DNA from: Gallionella sp.
GTDB lineage: Bacteria > Pseudomonadota > Gammaproteobacteria > Burkholderiales > Gallionellaceae
Length of the DNA: 21,021 nucleotides
Direction of reading: 5' to 3'
NCBI GenBank assembly: GCA_025362155.1
Contig: JANYHX010000302.1
Location: 1 to 21,021 of the forward strand
In this document: in pieces, positions 7,940-17,580 of the stretch
How the letters are laid out: every line of letters begins with the position of its first letter
Position numbering within the stretch: the first letter of the stretch is position 1
Made by a program: the position numbers and the translations under genes
Notes under the pieces: model-generated
What the model saw: only the letters and a program-made list of their open reading frames with translations
Database searches by the model: none
Told to the model about the DNA's origin: nothing

Positions 7940-9229
7940 TTATTTCAGATGCGTCACGCCACCAAAACTGCCCAGCCATTTGCTGCCGTCCTCTGCAGTC
8001 GCCATGGAAAACACGACATCGGAAATCAGGCCATCTTTGGTGGTCATAACCTTAAGTTTTTTGCCGTCTAATTTATTACCTTCTAAAACAGCGACTCCAT
8101 TATTGGTGCCTATCCACAATTGCCCGGCGGGAGTACGGTGCAACATGAAAATAAGGTTGCCTGGCAAACCATCGGACATGGTGTAGGTACGCCATTGTTT
8201 GCCATCGAAGCGCGCCAAGCCGCCCCCCCAGGTACCGCACCACACTACGCCATCAGGATCCACCAGCAAAGATACAATATAATTTGGGTTGTAGGCTCCC
8301 GCCCCGCTCATGCCCTCCAAGCCCATTTCCTTGGCCTGTTGAGCATGATGCTCGGAAAGCTTGGCAGGATCGACACCAAATTTAGGGTCGTTCTTGATTT
8401 TTTCAAAGGGAGCACCTACCTTCCAGTTGTCCCACTTGCCATCTTTAAAGCGCGCTGGGCCGCCTTCGGTGGCAAACCACATTTCACCATTCTTGCCTTC
8501 TTCCAGGCTATAAACCCAATTGTTGGGCAAACCCCCTTTGGTGTTTTCCACAGTGAATACATCCCACTTGGAACGGTCTTTCAAATCCCCCCCGCGAATA
8601 CGATTGGCACCTGACCAGGTGGCGATCCAGGTATCGCCATTGGATGCCTTCAGCACCCGATAAACAAAGGCGTCTGCCAACCCATTGGGGACATTGTAGT
8701 TTTCCCATTTACTGCTGGCGCTATCAAACAAGGACATTCCGCCACCATAGGTGCCGGCCACAATGCGCCCGTCCAGCTTGCTGATATTGAATACGCCCTT
8801 GGAAAGCAAACCATCTTTTTGGTCGAAAAAATGGAAATCATCCGTAGCAGTGTTATAGCGAATCACCCCGCCTGAGGTTCCCACCCACACTTCTTTGCCA
8901 TCAATAAAAATGGATTTGACATTGCTATTGCCGACTCGGAAATGGGTGAATTTGGTTTTTGGATCTTCCGAAGTTTTGCCGGTTCTCAAGTCTCCCTGTT
9001 GGCCTGCTTGCTGACTCCCTTGCTGGTCTGCGGGAGGCGGCATACCTTGCTGATCTCCACGACTGACTGGGGGATGGCCTGGAGGCATTACCGCGCCGGG
9101 GGGAATTGCACCCGCAGTTTTTGCTGGAGACGCAGCTTCCTGCTGCTTGCCATTCATGGCATAAATTCCGGCGATCAAGACGATAACAATGACCGTGATT
9201 GCGGTTATTGATTTAGTATTTAGCTGCAT
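7940..9229 (-). CDS. Membrane-anchored seven-bladed Reg_prop-type propeller protein
   Basis: The 429-residue protein starts at ATG 9229 with an AAGGAG site eight bases upstream. Residues about 9-25 form one hydrophobic helix with no lipobox cysteine and no obvious cleavage site, so it is probably anchored in the inner membrane facing the periplasm. A Pro/Gly/Gln-rich linker follows (about 40-80). The rest is seven repeats of the two-component-regulator propeller type, such as EVWVGTSGGVIRYN, EMWFATEGGPARF and QLWIGTNNGVAVLEG, joined by DGL-x-VF turns. Such repeats usually form the sensor part of large hybrid histidine kinases, but no kinase or DNA-binding domain is present. It is a paralogue of the upstream gene (51 bp away) and shares an insertion between blades 4 and 5 ending in YNPNYI. 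The ligand is unknown. Confidence 0.85.
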   Translation of the reverse strand: MQLNTKSITAITVIVIVLIAGIYAMNGKQQEAASPAKTAGAIPPGAVMPPGHPPVSRGDQQGMPPPADQQGSQQAGQQGDLRTGKTSEDPKTKFTHFRVGNSNVKSIFIDGKEVWVGTSGGVIRYNTATDDFHFFDQKDGLLSKGVFNISKLDGRIVAGTYGGGMSLFDSASSKWENYNVPNGLADAFVYRVLKASNGDTWIATWSGANRIRGGDLKDRSKWDVFTVENTKGGLPNNWVYSLEEGKNGEMWFATEGGPARFKDGKWDNWKVGAPFEKIKNDPKFGVDPAKLSEHHAQQAKEMGLEGMSGAGAYNPNYIVSLLVDPDGVVWCGTWGGGLARFDGKQWRTYTMSDGLPGNLIFMLHRTPAGQLWIGTNNGVAVLEGNKLDGKKLKVMTTKDGLISDVVFSMATAEDGSKWLGSFGGVTHLK

Positions 9230-9280
9230 TGAATATTCTCCTTAAAATCTTCCTTACTAATCCTGATGTGGCAACAATGG

Positions 9281-10360
9281 TTACCGTCCGATGAGAGTTA
9301 CACCACGCCGCGAACCCGCCCAAATTTCGCCATTGGGCGAAACTGCTATGGCATAGACGTTGTTTTCCAGTAAGCCAGCCGTTTTATCATAGTTGTGCCA
9401 GCTTTTTCCGTCATAACGGCTGACCCCATTGTTAGTGCCAAACCAGAGCACCCCATTGGATTCTTGAGCGATGCTATAAACGATGTCACCTGCTAAACCG
9501 TCCTTAATCGTATAGTTTTGCCAACGCTTACCATCGAAGCGGCTTACTCCGCCACCCCAGGTGGCTGCCCAGATAGATTGATCGGGCGTGATCTGCAAGG
9601 CAAACACATAGCTAGGATTATAAGTGAGCATGCCATCTCCTGACAGCATACTCAGATCGTGACGGGATCGTGTGCCCAGTCCCGTGTTTGGACTTGGGGC
9701 GCGTTTACTTTTGTTAATCGCGCCTAAACCATCCTTGTGGCTCCAGGAGCGCCAGGTTTTACCATCGAACATGGAAATGCCCCCTTCGGTGCCGAACCAT
9801 ACACGATCCTGATCATCTACCGCGATACCGTAAACCCATTCGTTGATCAACTCTTTTACGTAGGTAGTGAACTGCATGGTATGCAGGTCAACCCGGTTAA
9901 CCCCCGCCCAAGTTCCTATCCACATATCTCCATTGTGTTGATTGGCGAAGGAATAAACCCAGTAGTCAGCTAATCCATGCATGGGAAAATATGTTTTCCA
10001 GATGCCATCACGGTAACGAGAAGCTCCACCAGCGTTGGTGCCGAACCACTTGTAGCCCTCTTTGTCCAGACCCACTACAAATACATATTCATTCGCCAAT
10101 CCATCGGCACGGGTAAATGTATTGAGTAATTTGTGGGTGGAAAGATCTATTTCATGTACGCCTGCCGAAGTGCCTACCCACAGAGCATTATTTTTTGGCT
10201 CTACAGTCAGGCCACGAACCACAACGTTTTCACCTACCTCATATGACTCAATTACATGAGGAAAAATACTTTCTTCAGCGGGCTTGATTTCAGCGTGGGC
10301 AATGCCAAAACTGGTGAAATAAAATAATATAAATAAAAAAGAAGAAAATGAGATGCGCAT
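9281..10360 (-). CDS. Secreted seven-bladed Reg_prop-type propeller protein
   Basis: From ATG 10360 the protein has 359 residues. Residues 1-23 are a signal peptide, MRISFSSFLFILFYFTSFGI then AHA, with likely cleavage before EIKPAEE. A TTG at 10405 would add 15 residues before the signal sequence and is less likely. The mature part holds seven propeller repeats, for example ALWVGTSAGVHEIDL, YKWFGTNAGGASRYRDG, RVWFGTEGGISMFDG and VLWFGTNNGVSRYDG, which would close a complete seven-bladed wheel. An insertion between blades 4 and 5 (around SKRAPSPNTGLGTRSRHDL to YNPSYV) parallels the one in the downstream paralogue. No kinase domain follows. It is probably periplasmic or extracellular and co-transcribed with the cytochrome gene 64 bp upstream. 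Function unknown; sensing or a protein-interaction platform is inference. Confidence 0.85.
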   Translation of the reverse strand: MRISFSSFLFILFYFTSFGIAHAEIKPAEESIFPHVIESYEVGENVVVRGLTVEPKNNALWVGTSAGVHEIDLSTHKLLNTFTRADGLANEYVFVVGLDKEGYKWFGTNAGGASRYRDGIWKTYFPMHGLADYWVYSFANQHNGDMWIGTWAGVNRVDLHTMQFTTYVKELINEWVYGIAVDDQDRVWFGTEGGISMFDGKTWRSWSHKDGLGAINKSKRAPSPNTGLGTRSRHDLSMLSGDGMLTYNPSYVFALQITPDQSIWAATWGGGVSRFDGKRWQNYTIKDGLAGDIVYSIAQESNGVLWFGTNNGVSRYDGKSWHNYDKTAGLLENNVYAIAVSPNGEIWAGSRRGVTLIGR

Positions 10361-10424
10361 GAGTTTAAGGTATGAATGCCGCAACGGGGTTATGAACCCA
10401 CTCAAGGGGTCGGGTTGCTGCCTA

Positions 10425-10742
10425 TCAATTTAATGTACGCAGATAGGAGATTACATCCAGGATATCCTGAGGGCTCAATATTCCTCGATAAGCGGGCATG
10501 GCAGCTTTACCACTCTGAATGGAGATTAACAACGCCCCGTCAGGACTCATTAGCCCTTCATTTTTAGAGAAATTAGGGGCGCCGGGCATCATGCTGACGC
10601 CCGATACCCCGTGACACGTTGCGCAATGGAGAGCATACAACTCTGACCCCTTGGCAGGATCAGCTGCATAAGCTAGACCTTCCGCGGAAATTGAGAGAAA
10701 CGCAGCAAAGAATCTTAATTTGTAGTGTCGGGCTATTAACAT
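10425..10742 (-). CDS. Small periplasmic mono-haem cytochrome c
   Basis: The 105-residue protein has a signal peptide with likely cleavage at AYA/ADP (residue 26/27) and one haem-attachment motif CATCH at residues 40-44. M82 in AAMPAYRG is the probable distal haem ligand, and the C-terminal helix DILDVISYLRTL is typical of class I cytochromes (the cbb3-CcoP or CccA-like fold). It should be a soluble periplasmic one-electron carrier of about 80 mature residues. It lies between the Sel1 protein gene (39 bp upstream) and the two propeller genes on the same strand. The redox partner is not evident; a link to the propeller proteins is inferred from position only. Confidence 0.9.
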   Translation of the reverse strand: MLIARHYKLRFFAAFLSISAEGLAYAADPAKGSELYALHCATCHGVSGVSMMPGAPNFSKNEGLMSPDGALLISIQSGKAAMPAYRGILSPQDILDVISYLRTLN

Positions 10743-10781
10743 GGCGTATTCTAAAAATCAGTTAATTATTTTTTACGGAGT

Positions 10782-11459
10782 TCAGTTTTTTTTCAGCTGC
10801 TTTTTTGCGGTCGCTTCATCTTCAGCATCTACTTTTTTCGCAGCCGCTTCATCATTTGTTTTTTTCGCAGCTGCTTTTCTCTCGGTCTCTTTTTTTACGG
10901 CCGCTTCATATGCTGCTTTTTGCGCAGCTAAACCTGCAGCAAGCCTATCGTTCATTATCTTATTCGCGGATGCTTTTAAAGCGGGTAATTTGGCTTCCCA
11001 AATTTTGGCTTGGTCAATATCTAAAGGTAACCCCAAATCACCCTTTCGGTACGCATCAGCCATAACTTCTATAGCAGGTATGTAATTTTTTTCCGCAGCA
11101 TGTTTAATCCAGTATAGCGCTTTCTCCGAATTTTGTTCAACCCCTTCACCCACAACATACATCTGCCCCAGATCATACGATCCGACGGGATCTCCCTGGT
11201 AAGCGGCCATTAAAAACCAGCCGACTGCTTCCTCGTTTTCCAATGTGCTATGCATAAGTTCCCCCATGGCGACCTGAGCGGGGCCATAGTTCTGCTCGGC
11301 AGCCAACCTATAAAATTTTGTAGCTTCAGATATGTCCTCACCCTTCATGGCTTGATCCCCACGAGCCATATCTTGTAGCGCGTCTGCGAAGGCGATAGGA
11401 GTTAGGGTGAATAGCATCAAAGTTGCAACACAAAACGATTGACTAAGCTTCGTATCCAT
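10782..11459 (-). CDS. Exported Sel1-repeat protein with Lys/Ala-rich tail
   Basis: The 225-residue protein begins with a signal peptide, probably cleaved at AFA/DA (25/26). Three Sel1-like (TPR-related) repeats follow, recognisable as ATKFYRLAAEQNYGPAQVAM, AVGWFLMAAYQGDPVGSYDL and ALYWIKHAAEKNYIPAIEVM. The last 60 residues are extremely rich in Ala, Lys and Glu (AAAKKTNDEAAAKK and similar), predicting a charged helix or coiled coil. Sel1 proteins generally scaffold protein contacts. A GGGGA ribosome site lies about seven bases before ATG 11459. It is probably the first gene of a four-gene minus-strand unit with the cytochrome and the propellers. The short repeats in the tail make length variation between strains likely. 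Confidence 0.83.
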   Translation of the reverse strand: MDTKLSQSFCVATLMLFTLTPIAFADALQDMARGDQAMKGEDISEATKFYRLAAEQNYGPAQVAMGELMHSTLENEEAVGWFLMAAYQGDPVGSYDLGQMYVVGEGVEQNSEKALYWIKHAAEKNYIPAIEVMADAYRKGDLGLPLDIDQAKIWEAKLPALKASANKIMNDRLAAGLAAQKAAYEAAVKKETERKAAAKKTNDEAAAKKVDAEDEATAKKQLKKN

Positions 11460-11585
11460 TTATATATCCCCGATAATTAAATTTAGGAAGGCTGTGACTA
11501 GTACACAACCAAATATTTAGCTTACTATTTCTTTGGTATGGTGAATTGCAGTTTGTTCCCTAAATTTGATAAGGTCATTAAAATG

Positions 11586-11627
11586 GTTGCCTGATTGGCA
11601 TACGGCGTTGCCTGATTGGCATACGGC
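11586..11627. repeat. Perfect tandem duplication, two 21-bp units
   Basis: Bases 11586-11606 and 11607-11627 are identical and directly adjacent, each reading GTTGCCTGATTGGCATACGG plus a final C. Both copies contain TTGCC and the near-palindromic TGCCTGATTGGCA, so each could be a binding half or full site of a regulator. Alternatively it is a simple slippage duplication. It lies about 127 bp upstream of the Sel1 gene start. Confidence 0.8.
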
Positions 11628-11868
11628 AATCATATAATAACCAGTGTAATCACGCAGCTTGAAAAATTTATGGGGAAGTACGTCAATTACTTACTTTAGG
11701 TAACAAAAGTATATCAAAAACAGATTCCGCGCGCGCAATGTAGTGTGTCTATCACTTTATAAAGAAGTGGATAGCCACTGCTATTCTATTAGGCATATCA
11801 GGTAAAAACTATAACATATTAAAAATGCTCAACCCATAGCTGTGCCAGTAGCAGATTCAGCGTAAACT

Positions 11869-11885
11869 TAAAGAGTATCTCTTTA
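11869..11885. promoter_or_regulatory. 17-bp palindrome upstream of the hydroxylase gene, possible operator
   Basis: TAAAGAG (11869-11875), TAT, then CTCTTTA (11879-11885) form a perfect inverted repeat with a 3-base centre, ending 37 bp before the GTG start at 11923. The stem is AT-rich and has no trailing T-run, so a protein-binding site fits better than a terminator. No known operator consensus is recognised. Confidence 0.4.
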
Positions 11886-11922
11886 CTTCGGCACTTCGGT
11901 AACTTTCATATGGGGGCAATGC

Positions 11923-13119
11923 GTGAATTTCGATGTCATTATTATTGGCGGTGGTTTGGTGGGAGCCAGTCTGGCCGCCGCGCTCAAGCAGAGCGGGCTG
12001 TCGCTGGCATTGGTGGAAAGCCAGCCTGCACCTGTGCTGACGGAACATCAGACATCGGACCAGAAAAAAATAGATCAGAAAGTTGAATGGGACAGCCGCG
12101 TTTACGCCATCAGCCCGGGCAGCCGCCACTTTCTCGAGCAATCAGGCGCATGGTCTTTGCTGGATGCCGCTCGCATCGCCCCGGTTGAATCAATGCAGGT
12201 ATATGGTGACACCGGCGCGGAACTGGAATTTAGCGCTTACCAAATGTGCGTTGCGGAATTAGCGTGCATTGTGGAAAACCGGGCTTTGCAGCAGGCTTTG
12301 TGGCGAGTGCTGCAAACCCAGGAAAACCTCACCCTGTTACATCCGCATCGTTGCGCATCACTTCAGTTCGCTGCGGATGCCGCCACGCTTACTTTGGAAG
12401 ATGGCCGAACGCTCAAGACAAATCTTGTCGTAGGTGCAGACGGGCGCGACTCGTGGGTGCGCGAGCAGGCTGGCATCAATGCCGCACCGTTGGATTTTCA
12501 GCAATATGGGGTGGTGGCAAATTTTTCGACAGAATTGCCGCATCGTGATATCGCCTACCAGTGGTTCCAGCCGGATGGCATTCTCGCCCTGTTGCCGCTA
12601 CCCGGCAACAGGGTTTCCATGGTGTGGGCGGTGAACCCTGAAATGTCCGCGCGTTTGCTGAAAATAACCCCTGAAGAATTATGCGCTGAAGTAGCTATTG
12701 CATCCTTCAAGACACTGGGTAATCTACAACTCATTACGCCCCCTGCCGCTTTCCCGCTGCACATGTTGATATTGCCAAAAATCAGCGCGCCTCGCGTGGC
12801 ATTGATTGGTGATGCCGCACATAATATGCACCCACTGGCGGGGCAAGGTGTGAATGTTGGCTTTCGCGATGCGCGCCAACTGGCGCATATCCTGCTCGAC
12901 CGTGGCGCGCAAAGCAATTGTGGCGCGGCGCAATTGCTGCACCGCTATGAACGAAAGCGCAAAGAAGATATCTATACTATGCAAACAATGACGTATGGCC
13001 TTAAACATTTGTTCAATAATGACATCCCCCTATTGCGTGCCATGCGCAATTTTGGTTTGGGTGCCACCAACCGCATCGTTCCACTGAAGAAAATGTTAAT
13101 GCAGCGTGCCCTGAACTAA
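11923..13119 (+). CDS. UbiH/UbiF/VisC/COQ6-family FAD-dependent hydroxylase
   Basis: This 398-residue flavoprotein monooxygenase probably hydroxylates the ring of a ubiquinone precursor. The N-terminal FAD-binding GGGLVG is at residues 9-14, the DG motif GADGRD at 171-176, and the second flavin motif GDAAHNMHPLAGQGVNVGFRD starts at about 296. These are all diagnostic of the UbiH/UbiF/COQ6 family. Which ring position it serves cannot be told from sequence, so no symbol is given. The start is GTG 11923 with GGGGG at 11912-11916; no in-frame ATG lies close upstream. The dsbC-like gene follows after 28 bp on the same strand. Confidence 0.88.
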   Translation: MNFDVIIIGGGLVGASLAAALKQSGLSLALVESQPAPVLTEHQTSDQKKIDQKVEWDSRVYAISPGSRHFLEQSGAWSLLDAARIAPVESMQVYGDTGAELEFSAYQMCVAELACIVENRALQQALWRVLQTQENLTLLHPHRCASLQFAADAATLTLEDGRTLKTNLVVGADGRDSWVREQAGINAAPLDFQQYGVVANFSTELPHRDIAYQWFQPDGILALLPLPGNRVSMVWAVNPEMSARLLKITPEELCAEVAIASFKTLGNLQLITPPAAFPLHMLILPKISAPRVALIGDAAHNMHPLAGQGVNVGFRDARQLAHILLDRGAQSNCGAAQLLHRYERKRKEDIYTMQTMTYGLKHLFNNDIPLLRAMRNFGLGATNRIVPLKKMLMQRALN

Positions 13120-13147
13120 ATAGCCGAATTAACCCAACGAAAATCCC

Positions 13148-13846
13148 ATGAAAACACTCATCACTTTATTTCTCTTCACTCTATTATCTTCTGCACATGC
13201 GGGAGAAAATGAAATACGCAAATCATTGCAAAGCAAATTTCCCGGCATCGGAAAGATCGAACACATTGTCAAAACGCCTTATTCAGGAATGTATGAAGTA
13301 GTCATTGACGATCAGCTTTTGTATACCGATGCGCAAGGAGAATATCTGTTCGAAGGCAATATTATTGAAGCAAAAAGCCACCGGGATTTGAGCGGAGAAC
13401 GGCGCCGCGTATTATTCGCCATCGATTTCGACAAGCTGCCGCTAGATCTGGCAATAAAAAAAGTGAAGGGGAACGGCAAACGCAAATTGGCCATATTCAC
13501 CGATCCCAATTGCAGCTTCTGCAGACGACTGGAAAAGGAATTGAGCGGCATCAGTGACGTTACACTTTATTTTTTCTTGTACCCGATTTTCCCAGGTTCC
13601 GACGAAATTGTGCGCAATGTCCTGTGTTCAAAGAATCCAATCAAGGCATGGGATGATTGGATGTTGAGCGAAATTTCCCCTGTAAAATCCGTCTGCCCTA
13701 CTCAAACCGAACAAGTCTTGGCGCTGGGTCAAAAACTCCACGTCAATGGCACACCCAACCTGATTTTTGGTAATGGCATTCAAGCTCCCGGTTATTTACC
13801 TGCTGAAGAACTGGAGAAAAACCTGAATCAACTCGTCCAAAAATAG
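13148..13846 (+). CDS. dsbC: Thiol:disulfide interchange protein DsbC-type
   Basis: The 232-residue protein carries a signal peptide (cleavage near AHA/GEN, residue 18/19), a DsbC-type N-terminal dimerisation region (about 20-80), a linker and a thioredoxin fold. The active site is CSFC at C122-C125, within FTDPNCSFCRRLEKEL, and the cis-proline loop is GTPNLIF. Periplasmic DsbC isomerises wrong disulfides and is kept reduced by DsbD. The dipeptide SF differs from the GY of E. coli DsbC. A second pair of cysteines (in VLCSKN and SVCPTQ) matches the structural disulfide of the family. It sits between the hydroxylase gene and the GGDEF gene (7 bp away), probably in one transcript. Confidence 0.92.
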   Translation: MKTLITLFLFTLLSSAHAGENEIRKSLQSKFPGIGKIEHIVKTPYSGMYEVVIDDQLLYTDAQGEYLFEGNIIEAKSHRDLSGERRRVLFAIDFDKLPLDLAIKKVKGNGKRKLAIFTDPNCSFCRRLEKELSGISDVTLYFFLYPIFPGSDEIVRNVLCSKNPIKAWDDWMLSEISPVKSVCPTQTEQVLALGQKLHVNGTPNLIFGNGIQAPGYLPAEELEKNLNQLVQK

Positions 13847-13853
13847 CGCTGTC

Positions 13854-14765
13854 ATGAATTCAGCCTCCAACCTTACTCAACTATTACTGGTTAAAGCCCT
13901 CAACGAATCAAGCGATGGGATTGCTATCGTTGATGCGCGTAAGGCTGGCTTCCCCGTAATCTATGCAAGCAAGGGCTTTGAAAATATGACGGGTTATGCC
14001 TCTGCTGAGGTCATGGGCAAAAATTTTCGTCTTTTTCAGGGAAGTGACACCAACCAATCCGAACTTGTCCTTCTCCGTAGTGCCATGGCAAAGGGTGAGG
14101 CATGTATCGCCACCTTACGCAATTACCGCAAGGATGGGACGATGTACTGGAATGAACTCTGCATCACGCCAGTATATGACGACGATGGCCTGCTTTCCCA
14201 TTTCATTAGTATTCAAAAAAATGTCAGCGCCAAAATTTTGCTGGAACAGCAACTGAAGACTTTAACCAATACCGATCCGGTATCTGGTATCAACAACCGT
14301 CGTCACTTCGACGAACGATTTTCCAATTTGCTATCCATCGCAAAACGGATACAGAGCGAAATGTCGGTGTTACTGATCAATCTCGATTATTTCAAAGACT
14401 TCAATGAACGCTATGGGCAATCGGCGGGTGACGAATGTTTGCAAAAAGTAGGGCGTTGCATCGCCAAATCATTCCAGCGCACCTCAGATTGCGCCGCGCG
14501 ATTCAGCGGCGAGGAATTTTCCGTCGTGTCACTCTCATCCAATCTGGAAGGATTGCATCAGCATATCCAGAAACTTTGCGAGCTTGTGAGTACGCTCAAT
14601 ATCCCGCACAGCGATTCTCCGCATGGCGTGGTCACCATTACCATAGGCGGGATTCAGCACCTGCCAAATCGGGATACCACCCAGGAAGAACTCATCGAAC
14701 TGGCCAACCTGAAATTACTTGCCGCCACACGCAACGGGGGAAATTGCGTCAATATTCTCGATTAG
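13854..14765 (+). CDS. LOV-like PAS-GGDEF protein (degenerate LOV cysteine and metal site)
   Basis: The 303-residue protein has no signal peptide or membrane helix and should be cytoplasmic. Residues about 10-130 form a PAS domain of the LOV subclass: GFENMTGYASAEVMGKNFRL, FQGSDTN, NYRKDGTMYWNEL and FISIQKNVS. The LOV signature GxNCRFLQG is here GKNFRLFQG, so the flavin-adduct cysteine is replaced by F58. A GGDEF domain fills about 135-303. The signature is SGEEF (218-222), and an RxxD inhibitory site (RTSD, 209-212) lies five residues before it, as in regulated diguanylate cyclases. N184 and D193, the expected guanine contacts, are kept. The first metal-ligand aspartate, however, is N176 in INLDYFK. 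It may be a weak cyclase or a c-di-GMP-binding protein responding to redox or a ligand. It starts 7 bp after dsbC. Confidence 0.87.
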   Translation: MNSASNLTQLLLVKALNESSDGIAIVDARKAGFPVIYASKGFENMTGYASAEVMGKNFRLFQGSDTNQSELVLLRSAMAKGEACIATLRNYRKDGTMYWNELCITPVYDDDGLLSHFISIQKNVSAKILLEQQLKTLTNTDPVSGINNRRHFDERFSNLLSIAKRIQSEMSVLLINLDYFKDFNERYGQSAGDECLQKVGRCIAKSFQRTSDCAARFSGEEFSVVSLSSNLEGLHQHIQKLCELVSTLNIPHSDSPHGVVTITIGGIQHLPNRDTTQEELIELANLKLLAATRNGGNCVNILD

Positions 14766-14814
14766 AGGATGTTATACCCTAACCTGATTACTCAATATAA
14801 ACTCGCAGTAGCCC

Positions 14815-17394
<2,580 letters not shown>

Positions 17395-17425
17395 TCGGTA
17401 CTCCTTCTCAGGTAATTGTTTTTTA

Positions 17426-17454
17426 AAATGAGGAGAGTAGGCAACAAATTCAAG
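17426..17454 (-). promoter_or_regulatory. Sigma-32-like heat-shock promoter of clpB
   Basis: Read on the minus strand, CTTGAAT (complement of 17448-17454) is followed after 14 bases by CCTCATTT (complement of 17426-17433). The sigma-32 consensus as recalled is CTTGAAA, 11-16 bases, CCCCATNT, so only one or two positions differ in each box. It lies directly upstream of clpB, a gene under sigma-32 control in most proteobacteria, and leaves a short leader before the ATG at 17394. Confidence 0.65.
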
Positions 17455-17580
17455 GGCTGATAAAAATTTTAGAGGGCGCTCGCCGTTTAAAAGCCTTCAT
17501 TTATCGTATAATATTACGCATCAATAATAATTAACTTTGATTGGCCAGGGGGTTACCTGCATCATGAAGGAGATTGCCTC

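Larger units (their letters stand above)
11460..11922. other. 463-bp AT-rich intergenic region between divergent units
   Basis: This gap separates the minus-strand Sel1/cytochrome/propeller unit from the plus-strand hydroxylase gene, so it should hold both promoters. I find no credible ORF, RNA gene or recognisable -35/-10 pair. Visible structure is the 21-bp tandem duplication at 11586-11627, the palindrome at 11869-11885, and an AT-rich inverted repeat AAATTTAGG (11479-11487) with CCTAAATTT (11559-11567). At 463 bp it is clearly longer than the other gaps in the window. Confidence 0.6.

Noticed and set aside
8120..8614. Plus-strand open frame of 164 codons opposite the membrane-anchored propeller gene
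   Set aside because: Its composition follows from the propeller repeats read in reverse, and it has no ribosome site or domain.
10361..10405. N-terminal extension of the secreted propeller protein from TTG 10405
   Set aside because: It would place 15 unrelated residues before an otherwise ideal signal peptide starting at ATG 10360.
11658..11664. CTTGAAA on the plus strand in the long gap, considered as a sigma-32 -35 box
   Set aside because: No CCCCATNT-like box follows at the right distance.
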